Shown piece after piece: positions 17,123 through 24,977 of a stretch of 64,000 nt of DNA; positions within the stretch are counted from its first letter, which is position 1, and each line of letters starts with the position of its first letter. A program made the position numbers and the translations under genes. The DNA is taken from contig NZ_BAKM01000008.1 of the NCBI RefSeq assembly GCF_000614185.1, positions 1-64,000 of the forward strand, given 5' to 3'. The notes under the pieces are model-generated. The model ran no database searches, was not told the origin of the DNA, and saw only the letters and a program-made list of their open reading frames with translations. This DNA is from Phocaeicola sartorii JCM 17136 = DSM 21941. GTDB taxonomy: Bacteria > Bacteroidota > Bacteroidia > Bacteroidales > Bacteroidaceae.

Positions 17123-17791
17123 ATGGATGTACACGAGACAATAAAAGACATTAAGGGACAATTCCGTTTGTTTATGAATGGGGTGGTTTCCCAAAGCATG
17201 CGCGAGAAAGGATTGGACTATAAGCTGAATTTTGGTATCGAACTTCCTCGTTTGAAAGAAATAGCCTCCCGTTATGAAAAAAATCATGAGGTGGCACAGG
17301 CTTTATGGAAAGAGAATATCCGTGAATGTAAAATCCTGGCAGGGATGTTGCAGCCAGTAGAAACATTTTATCCGGAAATAGCGGATATATGGGTAGAGGA
17401 CATGCGCTACCCGGAAATAGCGGAACTGACTTGCATGAGCCTGTTTCAGCATTTGCCCTACGCTTCGGAGAAGGCCTTTGAATGGATGGCCGATGACCGT
17501 GAATACTTCCAGTTATGCGGTTTTATGCTGATGGCAAGGCTGCTGATGAACGGAAACCAACTGACAGAGCGTTCAGAGGCTGAATTTCTGGATCAGGCAA
17601 TGGCAACTTTGCAAAGTGAAGGGGTGCTGACCCGGAAAGCGGCTGCTACTGCCTTGAAGAAGTTTGCTGTCCAAAGCAAAGAAAATGGGAAAAAGGCGAA
17701 CCGATTACTGGCTCCATTGACAAAATCAGATAAAGTGGAACTCGCTTCTTTGGCTGGAGAGATAAAATTAGAAACAGAATATTGGCATTAA
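17123..17791 (+). CDS. AlkD-like DNA alkylation repair protein
   Basis: A 222-residue all-helical protein matching the small HEAT-repeat DNA-alkylation-repair family (AlkD-like), which in characterised members excises bulky or cationic alkylated bases. Features seen are the early GIELPRLKEIASRYEKNHEV and WKENIRECKILAGMLQP, then repeated helical pairs through RKAAATALKKFAVQS. Many small Bacteroidota members lack proof of glycosylase activity, so the enzymatic role is by family only. It follows the DPP III gene by 8 bases. Confidence 0.75.
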   Translation: MDVHETIKDIKGQFRLFMNGVVSQSMREKGLDYKLNFGIELPRLKEIASRYEKNHEVAQALWKENIRECKILAGMLQPVETFYPEIADIWVEDMRYPEIAELTCMSLFQHLPYASEKAFEWMADDREYFQLCGFMLMARLLMNGNQLTERSEAEFLDQAMATLQSEGVLTRKAAATALKKFAVQSKENGKKANRLLAPLTKSDKVELASLAGEIKLETEYWH

Positions 17792-17816
17792 ACTTTCATG
17801 TTATCATAAAAAGGTT

Positions 17817-17824
17817 TAACTTTG
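17817..17824 (+). promoter_or_regulatory. Candidate -7 box of the Fur-family gene
   Basis: TAACTTTG matches TAnnTTTG. It contains the TTG that would otherwise serve as an upstream start codon, which argues for the ATG at 17846. Confidence 0.5.
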
Positions 17825-17845
17825 ACGGCAGAACTGAAATCTGTG

Positions 17846-18313
17846 ATGGAAGAGAATGTGAAAGATAAGGTAAAGCAGATCCTGACAGAATATCTGCAGG
17901 TTAACGGGCATCGAAAGACACCTGAACGATATGCTATACTCGATACTATTTATTCCATTAAAGGCCATTTTGATATCGATACTCTTTATAATTATATGGC
18001 GAATGAGGGGAAATTCCGCGTAAGCCGGGCTACTCTTTATAATACCATCATTCTTTTTATCGATGCAAAATTGGTTATTAAGCATCAGTTCGGCAATTCT
18101 TCCCAGTACGAACGCGCGTACAATAATGAAACCCATCATCACATGATATGTATGGAATGCGGTAAAGTGACGGAATTCCAGGATGAGAATCTGAAACAAG
18201 CCATTGCCGACACGAAGCTGAAGAAATTTCATGCTTCGCACTATTCCTTATATATATATGGCGTATGTAGCAAATGTACCTGGGCCAAGCGTAGAAAGAA
18301 AAAAGATAAGTAA
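17846..18313 (+). CDS. Fur-family metal- or peroxide-responsive repressor
   Basis: A 155-residue Fur/PerR/Zur-type regulator: N-terminal winged helix (RKTPERYAILDTIYSIKGHF and SRATLYNTIILF) and a C-terminal metal-sensing dimer domain with THHHMICMECGKV and CSKC. The two CxxC pairs form the usual structural zinc site, and the HHH cluster belongs to the sensing site. Sequence does not say whether it senses iron, zinc or peroxide; Bacteroidota proteins of this type next to purA are usually just called Fur family. The start is ATG 17846 because the upstream TTG lies in a -7 promoter box. purA follows 16 bases later. Confidence 0.88.
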   Translation: MEENVKDKVKQILTEYLQVNGHRKTPERYAILDTIYSIKGHFDIDTLYNYMANEGKFRVSRATLYNTIILFIDAKLVIKHQFGNSSQYERAYNNETHHHMICMECGKVTEFQDENLKQAIADTKLKKFHASHYSLYIYGVCSKCTWAKRRKKKDK

Positions 18314-18329
18314 CATAAAACGAAGAAAC

Positions 18330-19601
18330 ATGAAAGTAGATGTCTTGTTAGGTTTGCAATGGGGTGATGAAGGCAAAGGAAAGGTTGTTGATGTGCTGAC
18401 TCCCCGTTATGATGTAGTAGCTCGTTTCCAGGGAGGTCCGAATGCGGGTCATACACTGGAATTCGAAGGTCAGAAATATGTGCTCCGTTCCATTCCTTCC
18501 GGAATATTTCAAGGAAACAAGGTAAATATTATTGGTAATGGTGTGGTATTGGATCCGGCTTTGTTCAAGGCGGAAGCTGAGGCTTTGGAGGCTAGCGGGC
18601 ACCCGCTGAAAGAACGTTTACACATCTCAAAGAAAGCTCATTTGATTTTACCTACTCACCGCATTCTGGATGCGGCATACGAAGCTGCCAAGGGCGATGC
18701 CAAAGTGGGAACTACCGGAAAAGGTATCGGTCCTACTTATACGGATAAAGTCAGCCGTAACGGTGTGCGTGTAGGTGATATCCTTCATAATTTTGAAGAG
18801 GTGTATGCAAAGGCGAAGGCACGTCATGAAGAGATCTTGAAGAGTCTGAACTATGAATACGATATAACCGAATTGGAAAAACAATGGCTGGAAGGCATTG
18901 AATACTTGAAACAGTTCCATTTGGTGGACAGTGAACATGAAATCAACGGTTTATTGAAGTCTGGCAAGAGTGTGCTTTGCGAAGGCGCGCAAGGAACGAT
19001 GCTTGATGTTGATTTTGGTTCTTATCCTTTTGTCACTTCTTCAAATACCATTTGTGCAGGCGCTTGTACCGGTTTGGGTATTGGCCCGAACAAAATCGGC
19101 AATGTATATGGTATTATGAAAGCATACTGTACCCGCGTGGGATCAGGACCTTTCCCTACTGAGTTGTTTGACGAAACGGGTAAGAAAATCCGTGATCTGG
19201 GGCATGAATATGGCGCGGTGACAGGTCGTGAACGTCGTTGTGGATGGATTGACCTTGTAGCCTTGAAGTATTCTATTATGGTGAATGGGGTGACTCAGCT
19301 GATTATGATGAAGAGCGATGTGCTGGATGATTTCGAAACCATCAAAGCATGTGTGGCTTATAAAGTAAAGGGTGAGGAAATTGATTACTTCCCATACGAC
19401 ATTAGCGAAGGGCTGGAACCTGTGTATGCGGAGCTTCCGGGATGGAAGACTGATATGACCAAGATGACCAGCGAGGATGAGTTCCCGGAAGAGTTTAATG
19501 CGTATCTTTCTTTCCTGGAAGAACAATTGGAAACTCCGATTAAGATTGTTTCAGTGGGTCCTGACCGTGATCAGACTATTGAACGATATACAGAAGAATA
19601 A
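18330..19601 (+). CDS. purA: Adenylosuccinate synthase
   Basis: Joins IMP and aspartate with GTP in the first step from IMP to AMP. The 423-residue protein starts MKVDVLLGLQWGDEGKGKVV, the GTP-binding GDEGKGK loop, and shows FQGGPNAGHTLEFEG for IMP binding, GTTGKGIGPTYTDKVSRNG and VGSGPFPTEL. ATG 18330 is chosen; the longer frame from 18231 overlaps the Fur-family gene out of phase. It forms a short transcription unit with the Fur-family gene and ends at a clear terminator. Confidence 0.97.
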   Translation: MKVDVLLGLQWGDEGKGKVVDVLTPRYDVVARFQGGPNAGHTLEFEGQKYVLRSIPSGIFQGNKVNIIGNGVVLDPALFKAEAEALEASGHPLKERLHISKKAHLILPTHRILDAAYEAAKGDAKVGTTGKGIGPTYTDKVSRNGVRVGDILHNFEEVYAKAKARHEEILKSLNYEYDITELEKQWLEGIEYLKQFHLVDSEHEINGLLKSGKSVLCEGAQGTMLDVDFGSYPFVTSSNTICAGACTGLGIGPNKIGNVYGIMKAYCTRVGSGPFPTELFDETGKKIRDLGHEYGAVTGRERRCGWIDLVALKYSIMVNGVTQLIMMKSDVLDDFETIKACVAYKVKGEEIDYFPYDISEGLEPVYAELPGWKTDMTKMTSEDEFPEEFNAYLSFLEEQLETPIKIVSVGPDRDQTIERYTEE

Positions 19602-19628
19602 GAAGAGGCCATTTTATAAGATAAAGAA

Positions 19629-19666
19629 GAGATGCTGTCTTCCTTTGGAGTCAGTGTCTCTTTTTT
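19629..19666 (+). terminator. Intrinsic terminator of purA
   Basis: A 9-bp stem with two G-U pairs (19629-19637 with 19652-19660), a 14-base loop and six T residues, 28 bases after the purA stop. Confidence 0.7.
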
Positions 19667-19705
19667 ATGCCTGTTCCCGTATTGGAAGGGGGAGAGTTGA
19701 AGGCA

Positions 19706-19772
19706 TAAAAAAAGGCTATCTATCCCAGACAGCCAATCTTTTGTTAACCTTAAATCTAATACTATGAAAAAC
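19706..19772 (-). ncRNA. Putative small RNA, copy 1 of a two-member family
   Basis: On the minus strand a promoter (TTG, 19 bp, TATCTTTG at 19779-19808) is followed by about 35 bases almost identical to the copy at 24728-24790. Then comes a terminator hairpin (8-bp stem 19714-19721 with 19727-19734, 5-base loop) and a run of seven T residues. The terminator stem differs in sequence from that of copy 2 while the 5' part is conserved, as expected for an RNA with a conserved seed and a freely varying terminator. The predicted length is about 65-70 nt. It may belong to the paralogous sRNA families reported in Bacteroides, but I cannot check which. Confidence 0.7.
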
Positions 19773-19778
19773 ACAGTG

Positions 19779-19808
19779 CAAAGATACGGACTTAATTTGT
19801 AATTGCAA
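19779..19808 (-). promoter_or_regulatory. Promoter of small RNA copy 1
   Basis: On the minus strand, TTG (19806-19808), a 19-bp spacer and TATCTTTG (19779-19786) match the Bacteroidota promoter. Spacer length and the adjoining sequence agree with the copy at 24797-24827. Confidence 0.7.
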
Positions 19809-20107
19809 GTTTTAGCACTGTATCTGGCCATGTTATAACATGCTTTATGGATATGCGGGAGTTTGTTAACAAATCAGAGTGGAAAAGTAAAGTTGTGTTT
19901 ACTTGTAATTGAAGATTGGCAGGGGGATGCCAGACTTTTTCTTCTTATTCCAATGATGTAGATTGCTTCCGATTATGCTTGAAAGGAGTAGGAAATAATC
20001 GTGTGGAGACCGGTAGATGAAAATAAATGTTGGTAACGGTGGTTTTCTAGTTCTTATTTATTAATTTTGAAGTTGTCTAATGAACGATTTAATATAAACA
20101 GCTATTT
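19809..20107. other. Intergenic region upstream of the SGNH hydrolase
   Basis: No gene seen in about 300 bases. TAATTTTG at 20062-20069 is a candidate -7 box for the SGNH hydrolase gene; no matching TTTG was found at the usual distance upstream. Confidence 0.45.
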
Positions 20108-20958
20108 ATGAAAAACAAACATTTTATTGTATTTGCTCTTTTATTGTTGTGTCCGTTGTGGTTATGCGGGCAGGAAGTGTCTTCGGATGGAAAAGAATCA
20201 TGTAAGAAAGGTTGTGTTCAGCATCCGTGGTATGGGAAAAGGGTGGGTTATATAGGTGATTCAATAACTGACCCTAATTGTTATGGAGACAACATAAAGA
20301 AATATTGGGACTTTTGAAGGAATGGCTGGATATGACTCCTTATGTATATGGAGTGAGTGGCCGCCAATGGAATGATGTGTCCCGTCAGGCAGAGCAATTG
20401 AAAAAGGAGCATGGGGAGGAAGTTGATGCTATTGTTGTCTTGATGGGAACCAATGATTTTAATAGTAGTGTACCTGTTGGAGTTTGGTTTACGGAGAAAG
20501 AAGAACAGGTGATGGCTGCCCGTGGCGAAGTTAAAAAAATGGAAACCCGTAAAAGACGTACTCCTGTGATGACGAATGATACGTATAAAGGGCGCATTAA
20601 TCTTGGCTTGAGCCATTTGAAAAAACTATTTCCGGACAAACAGATTGTCTTGTTGACTCCTTTGCATCGTTCTTTGGCGGAGTTTGGCGAAAAGAATGTA
20701 CAACCGGATGAAAGTTATCAGAATAAGTGTGGAGAATATGTGGATGCTTATGTACAGGCTGTTAAAGAAGCAGGTAATTTGTGGGGTGTTCCGGTGGTCG
20801 ATTTTAATTCGGTTACCGGTATGAATCCGATGATTGAAGAACAGCTTATTTATTTCTATGATCCGGGGTATGACCGGCTGCATCCTAATACCAATGGTCA
20901 GGAACGCATGGCACGTACACTGATGTACCAATTGCTTTCTTTGCCTGCGACGTTTTAA
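20108..20958 (+). CDS. Secreted SGNH/GDSL hydrolase (carbohydrate esterase-like), one apparent base deletion
   Basis: A signal peptide (residues 1-20) precedes an SGNH esterase domain. Block I reads YIGDSITDPNCYG with the catalytic Ser, VVLMGTNDF supplies the block III Asn, and YDPGYDRLHPNTNGQERMA carries the catalytic Asp and His. Such enzymes remove acetyl or other acyl groups from polysaccharides. The frame breaks at 20312-20315: restoring a fifth T (GACTTTTG to GACTTTTTG) reads YWDFLKEWLDMTPYVYG and gives 283 residues, so I treat the break as a sequence error. With the GH127/GH146-like and CE12/CE8 genes beyond it, the context suggests trimming of pectic side chains. Confidence 0.82.
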
Positions 20959-21137
20959 AGTAAGTGATCATTTACTGGATTTGTTATTTTGTCTTTTAGT
21001 GAGGGTGAAGAATCTGTATTCATTTATGTTGTGCTACAGATTCTTCACAAAGTTTAGAGTGAGAATTATACGATAATATGGCTGATCCTTGGTTTTTCGC
21101 TAATTTCACAAACGGCTAGCTGGCGGAATAACTGAAT

Positions 21138-22991
21138 CTAATAATTTTTGATAGTTGCATATACTCCGTAGGATTGATTGTCTATATCATATAATGGGCG
21201 GAGTTGATAGTTTTTGTTATTATTAGTTAGTTGGAAAGTAGCCTTTTTGAGATCTGAAACAGAAAGATTTTTTAGAATCTCTTTTGTTTCGCCTTTTAAT
21301 ATTACTTCCGATTTGGATTCAAATGCCAGTAACATCGGACCATAATAAATTGCGAATGTGTTAGGATTGTCAGGCATTGGTTTTAAGTGAAAATCATAGT
21401 GGAACACTAATCTGATATTATCTTGGTCACGCCAGATTCTGTTTAATTCAAGATATGATGCGGCTGAAGCCGTATTGATATGTTGTTTTTTTTCATTGAC
21501 GTATACGTCAACTCCTTTGCTCCACGAAGGAAGTAATAATTTTAAAATGAATTGGGATTTTCGTTTGGTTGAGACTGTGAAATTGATTGTGGAATCTTTA
21601 GGAAAATAACTGTTCTGCTCTAACTGTATGTCCTTTTGTCTCCATTTCACAATTGAAGGGATATAAAGGTTCACATAAAGTATAGAATCGTTATGATAAT
21701 AGATATTTGAGTTAAGTTGCGTGTAGGCTTCGGCACACGAACCACTACAACACGCAAAATCATTATCCTTCAGATATTTTTTGTTGCGTGGTGAGCCTAA
21801 TGGTAAATGATATATATAGGAACCACTGTGGCTGCTTTGTGCTGGAAGAACAGCATTATAGAATGTATTCATATATGAATCTGCATATTGAGGATTGGCG
21901 GTCCATGTGAAAATATAGGAACATAGCTTCTGGGTGTTATGTGACACGCAACTTTCTGCGATTTCTTTAGTTAAAGTATTGCAGAGATGATCTGGTTCCC
22001 CCCAATGTTCTGCCGTCACAGAAGTTTTAGTTGTTGCATTAGGACGAGGCCCGCTGCTGGTGCCATTGGCATAAATATGGTGATTGGTTAGGATATTCCA
22101 AAAATTAATGACTGCATCATGATATTTTTTCTCTTTTGTAATGGCATAACGTTGGGCAAATCCATTTACAAGTACCAAATGGGTATTGGAATGTAACCCT
22201 GATAGAATATCTTCATTTTTGTATAAAGGATCAGCAAACCAGTCAGGATCAAATAATTTAGCTAGTGCCAAATGTTTAGGTGCTTTTGAAATTTGATAAA
22301 GCTTGTACAATACCTCGTTCATTGCTCCCATTTCATTTTGTGGATTGGCTTCTACGGTATATATCATCCTTTCTATTGTCTTGTTGCTTAGTTTGGACAT
22401 ACGGTTAATTACGTAGTCGGTCATACCTGACAATATATCATAAGCTTTTTTGTTATTTGTATGGATGTATACGTCTAACATTCCTTGCATAATTTTATGA
22501 TAAGTATAATAGGGTGCCCATACTCCAGAGAATTTTGTTTCTAATATTTCAAAATCCTTGTCGGGGAAAGCACTTAAATATCCATTTTTTGAAACCTGTT
22601 GGCATTTATATAATTCATCTATCATATAATTCAGATGTTTGGTAAGAAGAGGGTCTTTATATTTTTCTACTAAGTTGGAAACAGCGGAGAGATAATGACC
22701 GACAAAATGACCTCTTAAACCGATTTTCGGAGATTCCCATCCTTCTAAAGGGATTGCGTCGGATGGTAATTTTGCGGTAATTCTAAAGTTGTGCAATAAT
22801 CTGTCGGGATCTAAGGATTTTAGGAAGGTAATATTGAGTTCTTCTCGTTGTTTTAACCAAGAATTTTTTAATGTGACATCTGTATTATGGAATGGGAATA
22901 CTTTTCTGACATCCATATTGTCTGTGGGGTGTTGTCCCCAAAAATAGAGAGGGGAAAGAATCATCATGAATATTAAAATGTTTTTTCGCAT
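21138..22991 (-). CDS. GH127/GH146-like beta-L-arabinofuranosidase family protein
   Basis: A 617-residue exported protein (signal peptide about 1-19) of the DUF1680 family. The (alpha/alpha)6 barrel shows GLRGHFVGHYLSAVSNLVEK near residue 91. The zinc/nucleophile set known from Bifidobacterium HypBA1 (Glu-x-Cys and Cys-Cys) appears as E346-S-C348 and C414-C415, so catalytic competence is likely. Known members cleave beta-L-arabinofuranose from arabinan, RG-I, RG-II or hydroxyproline-rich glycoproteins. It points away from the neighbouring esterase genes and is flanked by non-coding DNA on both sides, so it may be a stand-alone unit. The exact GH family needs a profile search. Confidence 0.78.
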   Translation of the reverse strand: MRKNILIFMMILSPLYFWGQHPTDNMDVRKVFPFHNTDVTLKNSWLKQREELNITFLKSLDPDRLLHNFRITAKLPSDAIPLEGWESPKIGLRGHFVGHYLSAVSNLVEKYKDPLLTKHLNYMIDELYKCQQVSKNGYLSAFPDKDFEILETKFSGVWAPYYTYHKIMQGMLDVYIHTNNKKAYDILSGMTDYVINRMSKLSNKTIERMIYTVEANPQNEMGAMNEVLYKLYQISKAPKHLALAKLFDPDWFADPLYKNEDILSGLHSNTHLVLVNGFAQRYAITKEKKYHDAVINFWNILTNHHIYANGTSSGPRPNATTKTSVTAEHWGEPDHLCNTLTKEIAESCVSHNTQKLCSYIFTWTANPQYADSYMNTFYNAVLPAQSSHSGSYIYHLPLGSPRNKKYLKDNDFACCSGSCAEAYTQLNSNIYYHNDSILYVNLYIPSIVKWRQKDIQLEQNSYFPKDSTINFTVSTKRKSQFILKLLLPSWSKGVDVYVNEKKQHINTASAASYLELNRIWRDQDNIRLVFHYDFHLKPMPDNPNTFAIYYGPMLLAFESKSEVILKGETKEILKNLSVSDLKKATFQLTNNNKNYQLRPLYDIDNQSYGVYATIKNY

Positions 22992-23440
22992 ACGGCCTTA
23001 TTTTATTGATTTATATTTTTTCAACTGATTGCGAATTTATGAATTAAAGTGATGATCTGTTTAATTTTAGGAGATTAATAAACACTCAGATTGAAAAATG
23101 ACGAAAAATTATATGTTGTTGTCGAAAAAACAACTCATTGTAAATGATAAAACTGAAAAAGACAATATTGAAATTGGGTAAAGGAAATAGTAATGGAAAG
23201 ATCGGGTATGTGCATTGAGACTATTTCGGTAGAGAGAGATGTTAGTAATTGTTCTGCAATGATGATGAATGAAATGATAGTTTTTAAACGATAGATGAAA
23301 AATGGAATCATTTTCTGTGTTATTTTTTTATTGTTAAAAGATGATTTTGAACAAATTTCTATATTCTTGTATCATTTTTTATGGTTCCTTTTCTTGTTCT
23401 TGTTTACTTTTGCCTAAGTTTTTTAACTTATAAAATGTAT
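22992..23440. other. AT-rich divergent intergenic region
   Basis: About 450 bases between the GH127/GH146-like gene (minus) and the CE12 gene (plus). No gene was found. TACTTTTG at 23405-23412 is a candidate -7 box for the CE12 gene; it lies inside a frame that extends upstream to 23381, which argues against a start there. Confidence 0.45.
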
Positions 23441-24428
23441 ATGAAAAACATGAAATTAAAAGTGTCGTTTGCCTTATGTGCTTTACTCCTGTTATCGGCT
23501 TTTATTGTTGAGAGAAAAGACCCCATTACTATTTTTATGATTGGTGATTCCACCATGGCGAATAAAAGTCTAAAGAATGGTAATATAGAGCGTGGCTGGG
23601 GACAAATGCTTCCCGGATATTTTACGGAAGAGGTTGTGGTGGATAATCACGCTATGAATGGACGAAGTTCACTCAGTTTTATCAATGAAGGACGTTGGGA
23701 TGTGGTGCTTTCTAAAATACATAAAGGTGATTATGTATTTATTCAATTCGGGCATAATGACGAGAAACCTAGAGCCACATTACATACAGAACCCGGAAGT
23801 ACCTTTGATGTAATTTAAGACGTTTTGTGAATGAAACACGTGCTAAGGGAGGAAATCCTGTACTGTTCAATTCTATAGTCCGTCGTAATTTCCCTCCTGA
23901 AGGTGTGACGGAGATAAAGGGCAGTTATGAAAAAGAAGGTCCGGCATTGGTTGATACCCATGGGGAATATCTGGAATCTCCCCGTCGGGTGGCCAAAGAA
24001 ATGAATGTACCTTTTATTGATTTGAATAAACTGACTCATGATCTGGTTATCGGTATGGGAGTCGAGAACTCAAGAAAACTGTTTATGTGGATTCCGGCAG
24101 GACAATATGAATTTTGTCCGAAAGGGAAAATTGATAATACTCACCTGAATATATACGGGGGACGTATAGTTGCCGGATTGGCAGCCGATGCTCTGATAGA
24201 AGAGGTGCCGGCTTTGGCAAAATATGTGCGGCGTTATGATTATGTGGTGGCGAAAGATAGAAGTGGGGATTTCTTTACAGTTCAGGAAGCTGTGAATGCG
24301 GCAGTTGGTGGTGGCAAAAAACAATATCTATACTTGTCCGTCCGGGAGTATATGAAGAGCATGTTTCTATGCCGAAATCATCGCCTCGAATAGAATTGGT
24401 GAAACAGACAGGGGCTGAGATCTGGTAG
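23441..24428 (+). pseudogene. CE12 rhamnogalacturonan acetylesterase joined to a truncated CE8 pectin methylesterase
   Basis: After a signal sequence, an SGNH esterase of the CE12 type runs from residue 30 to 260: FMIGDSTMANK with catalytic Ser, DNHAMNGRSS, QFGHNDEKP, and DNTHLNIYGGRIVA with Asp/His. It continues into the start of a CE8 pectin methylesterase: GDFFTVQEAVNAA, then (after repair) ILVRPGVYEEHVSMPKSSPR, ending at TAG 24426-24428. Two deletions, AAA to AA near 23812 and A7 to A6 at 24316-24321, break the frame and look like sequence errors. The CE8 part stops about 70 residues in, and no downstream frame continues it, so truncation appears real. The CE12 domain could still be active on acetylated RG-I. 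Confidence 0.72.
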
Positions 24429-24727
24429 ATGATAAAAAACTTTTTCTAAAGAAGCTGATAAGGTTCTTTTCGATTTCAATTCTTATGAAGCAGTAGCATT
24501 TTAGCAGGGCTTTCATCCGTAAGTCGTAAGGAATGAGCAAAAGATTTTGGCGTCAGATTCGTCCTTAAAGGATCTTATTCGTATCCCTACCCCTTTCCTG
24601 TCCTATGGTTATTGCTTTAAAAATCTTTGTCTCATGGATTTTGTGGTAGCGGAAAGATTAAGCTCCTTTCGCACGCAGTATGTGTGTATATTCTGCTGCC
24701 CCATCTTTTTTCCGGGAAGTACAGACA
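24429..24727. other. Non-coding stretch after the truncated CE8 domain
   Basis: About 300 bases with only short open frames. I looked for the missing remainder of the pectin methylesterase on the plus strand and did not recognise it, so the DNA appears deleted and not just frameshifted. Confidence 0.5.
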
Positions 24728-24790
24728 TAAAAAAAGGAGCAACGCCTTGCTCCAACCTTTGTTAACCTTAAATCTAATACTATGAAAAAC
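24728..24790 (-). ncRNA. Putative small RNA, copy 2 of a two-member family
   Basis: The minus strand repeats the arrangement of copy 1: TTTG, a 19-bp spacer and TACCTTTG (24797-24827). About 35 conserved bases follow, then a terminator hairpin (7-bp perfect stem 24736-24742 with 24747-24753, CGCC-type loop) and seven T residues. Conserved bases include AACCTTAAATCTAATACTAT as read on the plus strand. It lies between the truncated CE8 gene and the ABC-F gene, unrelated to the neighbours of copy 1, which supports an independent trans-acting RNA over a cis leader. Confidence 0.72.
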
Positions 24791-24796
24791 ACATTG

Positions 24797-24827
24797 CAAA
24801 GGTACGGACTTTAGTGAAATCTGCAAA
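24797..24827 (-). promoter_or_regulatory. Promoter of small RNA copy 2
   Basis: On the minus strand TTTG (24824-24827), 19 bp, TACCTTTG (24797-24804): a full match to the Bacteroidota consensus with the same spacing as copy 1. Confidence 0.75.
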
Positions 24828-24977
24828 TAAAACAACTAAAAAAGTATGTTTTCTAACATGTTTTAAGACTTTTATCCTGTTTGTTAAGGGTAAGAGTCTT
24901 TTTTATCTACCCGTATTTCATCTTTTTGCATATAAAACCGTATATTTGCTGCCACTTTTGCAAAAGGATAAAAACGA

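Noticed and set aside
19764-19802. Short plus-strand frame MKNTVQRYGLNL in small RNA copy 1, and MKNTLQRYGL in copy 2 (24781-24813)
   Set aside because: The start of each peptide is conserved, but the reading frame simply overlies the minus-strand promoter and RNA body. The frames end at different points, and no plus-strand promoter or downstream gene arrangement supports a leader peptide. The minus-strand signals explain the conservation better.
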